In this document: one piece after another, positions 1 through 5,591 of the stretch
Position numbering within the stretch: the stretch's first letter is position 1
Layout of the letters: each line of letters starts with the position of its first letter
Assembly: GCA_019237595.1 (NCBI GenBank)
Contig: JAFAGU010000003.1
Coordinates: 1-10,268 of the forward strand
Direction: 5' to 3'
Origin: Betaproteobacteria bacterium
GTDB lineage: Bacteria > Pseudomonadota > Gammaproteobacteria > Burkholderiales > SG8-39
Length of the DNA: 10,268 bases
Translations under genes and position numbers: made by a program
The notes under the pieces: generated by a model
What the model was told of the DNA's origin: nothing
What the model saw: only the letters and a program-made list of their open reading frames with translations
The model's database searches: none

Positions 1-1110
1 CGCGGCCGAAGGAAGAAAAAGCTCGCGATCGACGAGGCGGAAGCATCGATCGTGCGGCGCATCTACGAGATGTACCTCTGCGGCCATGAGGGCCGCACCA
101 TGGGCATCAAGGAGATCGCTAAGCACCTGAATGAGCGCGGAAGCCTCATGCGTGGCCGCCCTTGGCGCATCCAGAAGGTGCACGAGGTCCTATCGAGTCG
201 CGCGTATCTCGGCGAGCACTACTTCAACGTCAAGGACTCCAAGACCCGGAAAAAGCGCCCGCCCTCGGAGTGGATCAAGGTCGATGCTCAACCCGTGATC
301 GACCCGCAGACCTTCGAGCGCGTACGCCAGAGGCGCGAAGCCCGGGCACCGGCGACGACCCCGCCCCGGATCGTGTCCTCGCCCACTCTCCTCACCGGGC
401 TTCTCAAGTGCGGCCATTGCGGCGCCGGCATGACCCTCACCGGCGGCAAAAGCGGCCGCTACAAGTACTACAAGTGCACGAGCCGCGTGAACAAGGGGAA
501 CGGCCAGTGCCCAAGCTGCAACATCCCGATGGGAAAGCTCGATGAGCTCGTGCTCTCGCGCCTGATCGAGCGCTGCTTCACCCCGGAGCGGCTGCAGATC
601 ATGCTCACGGAGGCGAGAAAGCTCCTTCGCGAGCGAAGGACAGTCGATCGGGACGCGCTCGGCAAGCTCCAGGCGGAGCTTAAGCGCGCCGAGGACCGCC
701 TCGGTCGCCTCTACGACGCGCTCGAGTCTGGCGTCGTCACGCTCGACGACACCTTCCAGAAGCGTGCGCAGCAGGCAAAAGCCGCTCGGGAAGCGGTCCT
801 CATCGAGATGGCTGGCCTGCGGCGCAGGCACGCGTTGCCGGTGGAGCGCATCCTCCCCAGCCACGTTGCGGCCTTCAGCAAAGCGATCCGCGCAAGGCTT
901 CGCGATCGGGCCTCAGGCTTCGCCAAGGACTACCTGCGAGCCGTGGTCGACGAGATCCGTATCGAGGGGAATGCCGCGACAATCAGCGGCAGCTACGAGC
1001 GCCTGGTCGCGGCGGTAGCCAATAAAAAAGAGGACACCGGATCAGTGCCCTCTTTCATGCGTGATTGGCGCGCCCGGCAGGATTTGAACCCACGACCCCT
1101 TGGTTCGTAG
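1..1110 (+). CDS. Large serine recombinase, C-terminal part (5' end outside window)
   Basis: The frame is open from the first base, so the N-terminal catalytic resolvase domain with its serine lies left of the window. What remains is 369 residues. A Recombinase domain comes first (about codons 1-130, beginning KKLAIDEAEASIVRRIYEMY). A zinc beta-ribbon follows, with cysteines at codons 137, 140, 159, 170 and 173 (CGHC, YKCTS, CPSC). A charged coiled coil covers about codons 200-265, and a C-terminal segment ends in ISGSYERLVAAVA. This is the architecture of large serine recombinases, which integrate and excise phages and genomic islands. The last ~30 codons run antisense over a tRNA terminator and into tRNA-Arg, so the tail WRARQDLNPRPLGS is read off the tRNA. 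The gene is probably the terminal gene of an integrated element. Family assignment is firm; whether it is active cannot be judged from this fragment. Confidence 0.93.
   Translation, partial: RGRRKKKLAIDEAEASIVRRIYEMYLCGHEGRTMGIKEIAKHLNERGSLMRGRPWRIQKVHEVLSSRAYLGEHYFNVKDSKTRKKRPPSEWIKVDAQPVIDPQTFERVRQRREARAPATTPPRIVSSPTLLTGLLKCGHCGAGMTLTGGKSGRYKYYKCTSRVNKGNGQCPSCNIPMGKLDELVLSRLIERCFTPERLQIMLTEARKLLRERRTVDRDALGKLQAELKRAEDRLGRLYDALESGVVTLDDTFQKRAQQAKAAREAVLIEMAGLRRRHALPVERILPSHVAAFSKAIRARLRDRASGFAKDYLRAVVDEIRIEGNAATISGSYERLVAAVANKKEDTGSVPSFMRDWRARQDLNPRPLGS
1024..1055 (-). terminator. Intrinsic terminator of tRNA-Arg, inside the recombinase frame
   Basis: Read on the minus strand, an 11-bp stem (AAAGAGGGCAC pairing with GTGTCCTCTTT, one G-U wobble) closes a 7-nt loop and runs directly into six U residues. 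It starts 11 nt after the encoded CCA of tRNA-Arg, which is the expected place for a rho-independent terminator of that gene. On the plus strand the hairpin is not followed by a clean T-run, so it acts mainly in the tRNA direction. It lies entirely within the 3' end of the serine recombinase reading frame. Confidence 0.85.
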
Positions 1111-1142
1111 CCAAGTACTCTATCCAACTGAGCTACGGGCGC
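1066..1142 (-). tRNA. tRNA-Arg (anticodon ACG)
   Basis: Read on the minus strand, the sequence folds into a full cloverleaf of 77 nt including an encoded CCA. The acceptor arms are GCGCCCG and CGGGCGC with discriminator G. The D-arm begins GCTCAGTTGGATAGAG. The anticodon stem CTTGG/CCAAG holds loop CTACGAA, giving anticodon ACG (read as ICG, for CGU/CGC/CGA arginine codons). The T-loop is TTCAAAT. It has its own extended -10 promoter and its own terminator. The 3' end faces the serine recombinase, an arrangement typical of a tRNA used as an integration site, so its 3' half may have been rebuilt by the element. Confidence 0.97.
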
Positions 1143-1151
1143 GTGGCGAGG

Positions 1152-1160
1152 ATTATAGCA
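1152..1160 (-). promoter_or_regulatory. Extended -10 promoter of tRNA-Arg
   Basis: On the minus strand the sequence TGCTATAAT (a perfect TATAAT with an upstream TGn extension) ends 9 nt before the tRNA 5' end. Transcription should start about 3 nt upstream of the mature tRNA. No good -35 hexamer is visible at 16-18 nt spacing, but the TGn extension can compensate. The stretch between -10 and start is GC-rich (CCTCGCC), as is common for stable-RNA promoters under growth-rate control. Confidence 0.75.
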
Positions 1161-1199
1161 AAATCGCTCCTTTCCTCGATGAAAAACCCGGGAGAAACA

Positions 1200-1487
1200 A
1201 TGAGCTTCGTGCTTCAGGTGCAGATCCGGATCCAGCCCGAGAACGTCGATCGCTTCATGTCATTGCTCCTCGACAACGCCGCGAACGCGCGCAAGGAGCC
1301 GGGCTGCAAGACCTTCGACGTGCTCGTCGATCCGAAGGATCGCGCGAAGCTCATGCTCTACGAGGTGTACGCCGACGAGAAGGCGTTCGAGGCGCACCAG
1401 GCGACGGCGCACTTCAAGAAGTATCTCGCGGAGGCCGTGCCGCTGCTCGCGTCGCGCGAGCGCGCCTTCTGGCGGCGCGTGAACTAG
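1200..1487 (+). CDS. Antibiotic biosynthesis monooxygenase (ABM) domain protein, putative quinol monooxygenase
   Basis: This 95-residue protein fills a single ABM domain (dimeric alpha/beta barrel). The family pattern is clear: an N-terminal strand FVLQVQIRIQPENVDRF, then GCKTFDVLVDP, LMLYEVYADEKAFEAHQAT and HFKKYLAEAVPLL. Relatives such as YgiN oxidise quinols without a cofactor, while others (LsrG) are isomerases, so the substrate here is unknown. The start at 1200 is supported by GGAGA four bases upstream; a longer frame that reads back into the tRNA is spurious. The gene stands alone on the plus strand, 57 nt from the tRNA and convergent with the next operon, from which it is separated by only 19 nt containing part of a hairpin. 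Confidence 0.85.
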   Translation: MSFVLQVQIRIQPENVDRFMSLLLDNAANARKEPGCKTFDVLVDPKDRAKLMLYEVYADEKAFEAHQATAHFKKYLAEAVPLLASRERAFWRRVN

Positions 1488-1510
1488 ACGCGCCTCGCCG
1501 CGCGTGCTAG
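1484..1510. terminator. Possible bidirectional hairpin spanning two convergent stop codons
   Basis: The sequence CTAG-ACGCGC, a 6-nt loop (CTCGCC), then GCGCGT-g-CTAG can form a 10-bp stem with a single bulged G. The two CTAG arms contain the TAG stops of the converging ABM and STAS-like genes. There is no U-run on either side, so this is at best a weak terminator, or a structure that protects mRNA 3' ends. Confidence 0.35.
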
Positions 1511-1881
1511 CCGCCGTCGAGCAGCTTCTCGGCGTCGGCGACGGTTGCGGCCGTGTCGGCGCGCATGCCGTGCGTCTCCTGCAGCGTGCGGTTCCATTGC
1601 AGGTTCGTGATCGCCTGGCTGCCGACGACGCGCACGACGCGCTTGCATCCCGCCTTCGCGGAGGCGTCCTGCGCGCGGCGCAGCTGCTCGCTCGCCTTGT
1701 CGTCGCCAGGCTTGAGCTCGCTGATGTCGTTGATCACCGCCCAGCCCGGCTTGAGCTTCTTGATCTCGCCCAGGATCGTGTCGGCCACCTTCTTCGCATC
1801 GGCTTCCGTCATGGAGCCGGCGAGCTTCAGGTAAAGGCGGTTCTTCGCGGTGTTGGCGCGAATGTCGTACGTGAAAGCCAT
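1507..1881 (-). CDS. Small SpoIIAA/STAS-like protein of unknown function
   Basis: This is a 124-residue soluble protein with no signal peptide or membrane segment. It starts MAFTYDIRANTAKNRLYLKL and continues with alternating helix and strand segments, including WAVINDISELKPGDD (residues 47-61) and CKRVVRVVGSQ (79-89). That pattern, and the DISEL stretch where STAS proteins carry their D-x-S site, suggests a SpoIIAA/STAS-like fold, but I do not recognise a specific family. The start is well supported by a strong ribosome-binding site, AGGAGG five bases upstream. It is last in the minus-strand run behind the ChrA halves and the DUF1330 gene, 34 nt after the latter, so co-transcription is likely. 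If it is an anti-sigma-antagonist relative, no partner kinase lies nearby. Confidence 0.7.
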   Translation of the reverse strand: MAFTYDIRANTAKNRLYLKLAGSMTEADAKKVADTILGEIKKLKPGWAVINDISELKPGDDKASEQLRRAQDASAKAGCKRVVRVVGSQAITNLQWNRTLQETHGMRADTAATVADAEKLLDGG

Positions 1882-1915
1882 CGGGACCTCCTCCTCCGGC
1901 GCCCTCGCCCGCCTT

Positions 1916-2242
1916 TCACCCTTTCAGGACGGGGCGCAGGTCCTCAAGCTTATCGAAGAAGTGCCAGATGTACTCGCTCGTCCCGTCGATGCGATGCGGG
2001 TGGAGGTCGGCGAGCTTGGGGTCGTCGAGGTAGCTCTGGAGCGCCTCGCGCGATTCCCATTCGACGAGGATCATGACCTGCCGCGGCTCGATGCCGCGCA
2101 CGCCGGCCTCGCGGAACTTGCCGAGCGCGACCACCTTGCCGCCGTGCGCGCGCACTTCCTGCGCCGAGCGCTTGGAGTACGCGAGGTACTCGTTCCGGTC
2201 CTTGACGTTGAAGAGGTTGAGCGCGTAGACGGGGTTGGTCAT
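1916..2242 (-). CDS. DUF1330 family protein
   Basis: This 108-residue protein matches the DUF1330 pattern, a ferredoxin-like dimeric alpha/beta-barrel domain. The recognisable segments are an N-terminal YALNLFNVKDRNEYLAYSK, then GGKVVALGKF, a strand RQVMILVEWESREALQSYLDD (residues 54-74), and a C-terminal HRIDGTSEYIWHFF. The family has no agreed biochemical role. The start ATG overlaps the stop of the ChrA C-half by four bases (ATGA), which argues for translational coupling and makes a separate ribosome-binding site unnecessary; none is visible. A longer upstream extension of the same frame runs out of phase through the transporter gene and is not real. It is unusual to see this domain tied to a chromate-type transporter. 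Confidence 0.85.
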   Translation of the reverse strand: MTNPVYALNLFNVKDRNEYLAYSKRSAQEVRAHGGKVVALGKFREAGVRGIEPRQVMILVEWESREALQSYLDDPKLADLHPHRIDGTSEYIWHFFDKLEDLRPVLKG

Positions 2243-2760
2243 AGGAGGATCGCTCCGATCAGTCCGCCGCCGGCGAGGAGCCAGAGCGGGTTCAGCTTCT
2301 TGAAGGCGAGCATGCCGCCGCAGGCAAGCACGGCGATCAGCCACATCCGCCAGTCGGGCGTACTCCCGGGGGTGGCGAGTACGACGCCTCCCGCGGCGGT
2401 GAGACCGACGACGAGCGGCACCATCGCGCGCTGGATGACCGCGCGAAGCGGCGAGTCCTTGAATCGCTCCCACAGGCCGGAGACCCACCACGATACCGCG
2501 GCCGCGGGCCCGCACATCGAGAAGAGCGCGACGAGCGCGCCGGCGAGTCCCGCCACCTTCCAGCCGATGAGCGCCACGATCAGCACGTTGGGGCCGGGCG
2601 AAGCCTGGCCGACCGCGTAGAGCTGCACGAACTCGGGAGCCGTGACCCATGCCTGCTCCTCGACGACGATGCGCTGCACCTCGCCCATGACGGAGGGCAA
2701 GCCGCCCACGGAGATGAGCGACAGGATGCAGAAATAGAGGGCGAGATGGAGGAGCGTCAT
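2239..2760 (-). CDS. Chromate transporter (CHR/ChrA family), C-terminal half-size subunit
   Basis: This is a 173-residue hydrophobic inner-membrane protein, one CHR domain long. It carries the family landmarks SVGGLPSVMGEVQR near residues 17-30, the glutamate-rich VVEEQAWVT, and GQASPGPNVLI (about 51-61). Several membrane segments follow, and the chain ends in a hydrophobic helix (LLAGGGLIGAILL). Full-length ChrA contains two such domains; here they are separate genes, the short-chain CHR arrangement in which the two halves are thought to pair with opposite topology. Known members export chromate, but many environmental copies have no demonstrated substrate. The start ATG overlaps the stop of the upstream half by four bases (ATGA), and its own stop overlaps the DUF1330 start the same way. 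Confidence 0.9.
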   Translation of the reverse strand: MTLLHLALYFCILSLISVGGLPSVMGEVQRIVVEEQAWVTAPEFVQLYAVGQASPGPNVLIVALIGWKVAGLAGALVALFSMCGPAAAVSWWVSGLWERFKDSPLRAVIQRAMVPLVVGLTAAGGVVLATPGSTPDWRMWLIAVLACGGMLAFKKLNPLWLLAGGGLIGAILL

Positions 2761-3377
2761 ACGAGCTTGCGGTAGGAGAGCGCCATCGCGGCAAGCGCGC
2801 CGAGCGGCAGCACGTAGAAGAGGGAGATTCTCCCGACGGCGACCGCGAGCAGGCACGCGAGCGCGAGGACGAGCCCGGCCGGCTTCGAGGCGAGCGGGCG
2901 CGCGAGCTTGATCGCCGTGGCGAGGAAGAAGCCGGCGCCGGCGGCGCCCACGCCGGTCACGATCGCGCGCAGCACGTGCACGGACGAAAAGTGGACGTAC
3001 ACGGCGCCGAGCGCGAGCACCCAGACGAACGGAAGCGCAAAAAGGCCGAGGAAGGCGACGACGGAGCCCTTGAGCCCGAACCAGCGCTTGCCGAGGACGA
3101 TCGACGCGTTGCCGATGTTCGGGCCGGGAAGGAACTGGCACAGGCCGATGGTCTGCGTGAAGTCCTCCTGCGTCATCCACCGGCGCTCCTCGACCATGAC
3201 GCGATGCGCCCACGGCATCACGCCGCCGAAGGAGCGGGCGCCGATGGACAGGAAGCCCAGGAAAAGCTCGCGCAGCGATCCCGGCGGGGAGATCGGTTCT
3301 TTTAGGTCAGAATAAGGCTCATGCGGATCGTCGCCGCCCTCGCCTTCTCGCTCCTTGCCCTGCCCTGCCCGGCCCAA
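2757..3377 (-). CDS. Chromate transporter (CHR/ChrA family), N-terminal half-size subunit
   Basis: This is the partner of the next gene and likewise one CHR domain long. Homology begins at SLRELFLGFLSIGARSFGG and continues through HRVMVEERRWMTQEDF and the hallmark QFLPGPNIGNASIVLG, followed by four or five membrane helices. Function is anion (chromate or sulfate-like) transport by analogy; the substrate is unproven. The start is unresolved. No in-frame ATG, GTG or TTG lies close before the domain. The nearest upstream is TTG at 3377, with GGGAG six bases ahead of it; GTGs at 3404, 3410 and 3419 are the others. All of these lie over the divergent amidohydrolase. A non-standard start such as the CTG at 3275 is possible. 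It heads the minus-strand operon. Confidence 0.85.
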   Translation of the reverse strand: MGRAGQGKEREGEGGDDPHEPYSDLKEPISPPGSLRELFLGFLSIGARSFGGVMPWAHRVMVEERRWMTQEDFTQTIGLCQFLPGPNIGNASIVLGKRWFGLKGSVVAFLGLFALPFVWVLALGAVYVHFSSVHVLRAIVTGVGAAGAGFFLATAIKLARPLASKPAGLVLALACLLAVAVGRISLFYVLPLGALAAMALSYRKLV

Positions 3378-4142
3378 GAGAAGCTCCCGATCTTCGACGC
3401 CCACCTTCACTATAGCCACGATGCCTGGGACACGGTGCCCGCGGACCAGGCGATCGCCATTCTGCGCAAGAGCGGCGTCAAGCGCGCGCTCGTTTCGAGC
3501 TCCGACGACGAAGGCAACCAGCGCCTGTATCGTGCCGCGCCCGAGCTCGTTATCCCCGAGCTGCGGCCCTACCGCAAGCGCGGCGAAATCGGCACCTGGT
3601 TCAGGGATTCGACGCTCATTCCGTATCTTGAGAAGCAGCTCTCAAGGTACAGGTACGCCGCCCTCGGCGAATACCACATATACGGTGCAGACGTGGACTT
3701 GCCGGTGCCGCGGCGCATGATCGAGCTCGCGCGCCAATACGGCCTCTTCCTCCACTCGCATTCCGATGCCGACGCGATCGAGCGCCAGTTCAAGCAATGG
3801 CCGCAGGCGCGCATCCTTTGGGCGCACTCCGGATTCGATCGGCCCGAGAAGGTCGCCGAGATGCTTCGCAAGCACGAGACTCTTTGGTGCGACCTGGCAT
3901 TTCGAACTGATTTCGTGAGCAACGACACCGTGGACCCGGCGTGGCGCGCCGTGTTCCTCGAGTTCCCCGATCGCTTCATGGTCGGCACCGACACCTTCAC
4001 GCCGGAGCGCTGGCACTACGTGCCCGAGCACGCCGAATGGTCGCGCCGGTGGCTCGCGGACCTCCCCCGCCCCGTCGCCGAGAAGATCGCATGGAAAAAC
4101 GGCGAGCAGCTCTTCGGCTCCTTCCCGTCCTCCTCGGACTAG
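3321..4142 (+). CDS. Exported amidohydrolase (Amidohydrolase_2 / PF04909 type)
   Basis: This 273-residue protein opens with a signal peptide (MRIVAALAFSLLALPCPAQ, cleavage near residue 19), so it should act in the periplasm. The TIM-barrel metal-hydrolase signature is visible: HxH in FDAHLHYS (H28, H30), GEYH (E117), HSH (H145, H147), WAHSGF (H169) and MVGTDTF (D224). Known relatives hydrolyse or decarboxylate small organic acids and lactones using a divalent metal. Nothing here names the substrate. Export is uncommon in the family. The start is the only ATG giving a signal peptide, with AAGG just upstream. Its 3' end overlaps the di-haem cytochrome gene by 52 nt, implying co-expression. Its start codon also sits back to back with a minus-strand ATG (CATG) near the divergent ChrA operon. 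Confidence 0.87.
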   Translation: MRIVAALAFSLLALPCPAQEKLPIFDAHLHYSHDAWDTVPADQAIAILRKSGVKRALVSSSDDEGNQRLYRAAPELVIPELRPYRKRGEIGTWFRDSTLIPYLEKQLSRYRYAALGEYHIYGADVDLPVPRRMIELARQYGLFLHSHSDADAIERQFKQWPQARILWAHSGFDRPEKVAEMLRKHETLWCDLAFRTDFVSNDTVDPAWRAVFLEFPDRFMVGTDTFTPERWHYVPEHAEWSRRWLADLPRPVAEKIAWKNGEQLFGSFPSSSD

Positions 4143-5575
4143 CGCTCGCGCCGGCGGCGGCGCCGGCCTGCGAGCCCGCGCTCAACGGGACGCGAGTGGA
4201 ATCGTCTCGATTTGTCCTTTCCTATCAATCCACCCCCATCGAGGTCGGAAAGCACTTCGCCCTCGATATCGCCGCGTGCTCCAAGCCCGGAGCGCCGGAG
4301 CCCGAATCGCTGAAGGTCGACGCGCAGATGCCTGAGCACCGGCACGGCATGAACTATGCGGCCAAGGTGACGAAGACGGGGCCGCAGCGCTGGCGCGCGG
4401 AGGGGCTCCTCTTCCACATGCCGGGCCGCTGGGAGCTCTCGTTCGAGCTCCGTGCCGGCGGAACCTCGGACGTGATGAGGAATTCCCTCGTCGTGGCTTC
4501 CGCCCCGGTGCGGTTCACCGAGGAAGAAAAGCGAAGCATCCTCAGCCACGGCCCCTGGCCGCCGAAGCTCGTCCCGGATCCGAGCAATCGCGTGTCCGGG
4601 AACCCGGAAGCGATCGCCTTCGGCGAGCGCCTCTTCTTCGAGCCGCGGCTCTCGGGCACGGGCTCGGTGCTTTGCGCCACTTGCCACGTACCCTACCGCG
4701 GCTTCCACGACGGGCGAGCGCGCGGCTTCGGCCTCGAGGACGTGGACCGCAACACGCAGAGCGTGGTCGACGCTCGCTTCAACCGCTGGTTCGGCTGGGA
4801 CGGCGCGAACGACAGCCTCTGGGCGCAAAGCATCCGTCCCCTCCTCGACCCGCGCGAGATGCGCTCGAATGCAACGACGGTTTCTCGCTTTATTCGCAAC
4901 AATCCGCCTTTCCGAACGGGATACGAAAGAGCCTTCGGCAAGAAGCCGCCCGAGGACGACGAAGAAGTGCTGGTCGACGTCGGCAAGGCGCTTGCCGCGT
5001 TCCAGGAGACGCTCGTCAGCGGGCGGACGGCGTTCGACGACTACCGCGACGCCCTCGAAAGCAACGACGTTCGGGAGATGCAGAAATACCCGGAGGACGC
5101 GAAACGCGGCCTCAAGATCTTCGTCGGGAAGGGAAACTGCGGTCTCTGCCACTTCGGGCCGCGCTTCACGAACGGCGAATTCGCCGATACCGGCATCGCG
5201 TTCTTCGCACGCAAGGGCGTCGTGGATCCGGGGCGGCAGGGCGGGATCAAGAAGCTGCGCTCGAGCGGGCTCACGCTGCTCGGCCGCTTCAACGACGACC
5301 CGGCGCAAGCCACCGCCCTCGCCACCCTTTACGTCGAGGCGCAGCACCGCAACTTCGGCGAATTCCGCGTGCCGACGCTCCGCAACGTCGCCCGCACGGC
5401 GCCCTACATGCACGATGGAAGCCTCGCGACGCTACGCGACGTGGTGCGCCACTATTCCGAGCTCGACGAAGAGCGTCTGCACGGCGACGGAGAGAAGATC
5501 CTGAAGCCGCTGCATCTGTCGGAGGACGAAGTCTCCGACCTCGTCGCGTTCCTCGAGTCGCTGAGCGCCCGCTAG
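4091..5575 (+). CDS. Periplasmic di-haem cytochrome c peroxidase / MauG-like protein with N-terminal YtkA-like domain
   Basis: The protein has 494 residues. A signal peptide covers about residues 1-26. A ~110-residue beta domain follows, with MPEHRHGMN (80-88) and FHMPGRWELSFEL (108-120), resembling the YtkA/FixH-type domain. The catalytic part carries two c-haem sites, CATCH (C195, C198, H199) and CGLCH (C350, C353, H354), plus the family block VPTLRNVARTAPYMHDGS (428-444). Bacterial CCPs reduce H2O2, and MauG oxidises a protein substrate. By my alignment Tyr455 sits where classical CCPs have the distal Met of the C-terminal haem, which is the MauG-like state. The ATG at 4091 is chosen because it yields the signal peptide and has GAGAAG upstream; a longer frame from 3941 lacks one. 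The gene overlaps the amidohydrolase by 52 nt. The physiological substrate is unknown. Confidence 0.92.
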   Translation: MEKRRAALRLLPVLLGLALAPAAAPACEPALNGTRVESSRFVLSYQSTPIEVGKHFALDIAACSKPGAPEPESLKVDAQMPEHRHGMNYAAKVTKTGPQRWRAEGLLFHMPGRWELSFELRAGGTSDVMRNSLVVASAPVRFTEEEKRSILSHGPWPPKLVPDPSNRVSGNPEAIAFGERLFFEPRLSGTGSVLCATCHVPYRGFHDGRARGFGLEDVDRNTQSVVDARFNRWFGWDGANDSLWAQSIRPLLDPREMRSNATTVSRFIRNNPPFRTGYERAFGKKPPEDDEEVLVDVGKALAAFQETLVSGRTAFDDYRDALESNDVREMQKYPEDAKRGLKIFVGKGNCGLCHFGPRFTNGEFADTGIAFFARKGVVDPGRQGGIKKLRSSGLTLLGRFNDDPAQATALATLYVEAQHRNFGEFRVPTLRNVARTAPYMHDGSLATLRDVVRHYSELDEERLHGDGEKILKPLHLSEDEVSDLVAFLESLSAR

Positions 5576-5591
5576 CTAGTTTTCGCTAGCG
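5570..5591. terminator. Possible hairpin at convergent gene ends
   Basis: A 7-bp perfect stem, CGCTAGC pairing with GCTAGCG, encloses an 8-nt loop (TAGTTTTC). It covers the last bases of the di-haem cytochrome gene and of the opposing MFS gene, whose stop codons abut with no spacer. There is no U-run after the stem in either direction, so termination efficiency is doubtful. The structure would appear in both transcripts. Confidence 0.35.

Noticed and set aside
1..1110. Recombinase as a decayed pseudogene
   Set aside because: The visible part has no stop or frameshift, the zinc-ribbon cysteines are complete, and the coiled coil is intact. Decay of the missing N-terminus cannot be excluded but is not seen.
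1066..1142. Defining exact attachment-site boundaries in the tRNA
   Set aside because: Only one end of the putative element is in the window, so no direct repeat can be identified here.
1065..1199. An upstream extension of the ABM frame starting MARPAGFEPTTPW
   Set aside because: It is the antisense translation of tRNA-Arg, a well-known source of false proteins. The ABM domain and its ribosome-binding site begin at 1200.
2243..2794. Upstream extension of the DUF1330 frame to 2794
   Set aside because: It lies out of phase in the ChrA C-half. The DUF1330 domain begins at the ATG that overlaps the transporter stop.
3941..4090. Longer N-terminus for the di-haem protein
   Set aside because: The extra residues are Arg-rich shadow of the amidohydrolase. 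The ATG at 4091 gives a proper signal peptide.
4139..5413. A 424-codon minus-strand open frame under the di-haem protein gene
   Set aside because: It is an antisense shadow of a GC-rich gene: Arg/Glu/Ala-rich, low complexity, no domain. The plus strand encodes a clear two-haem protein.
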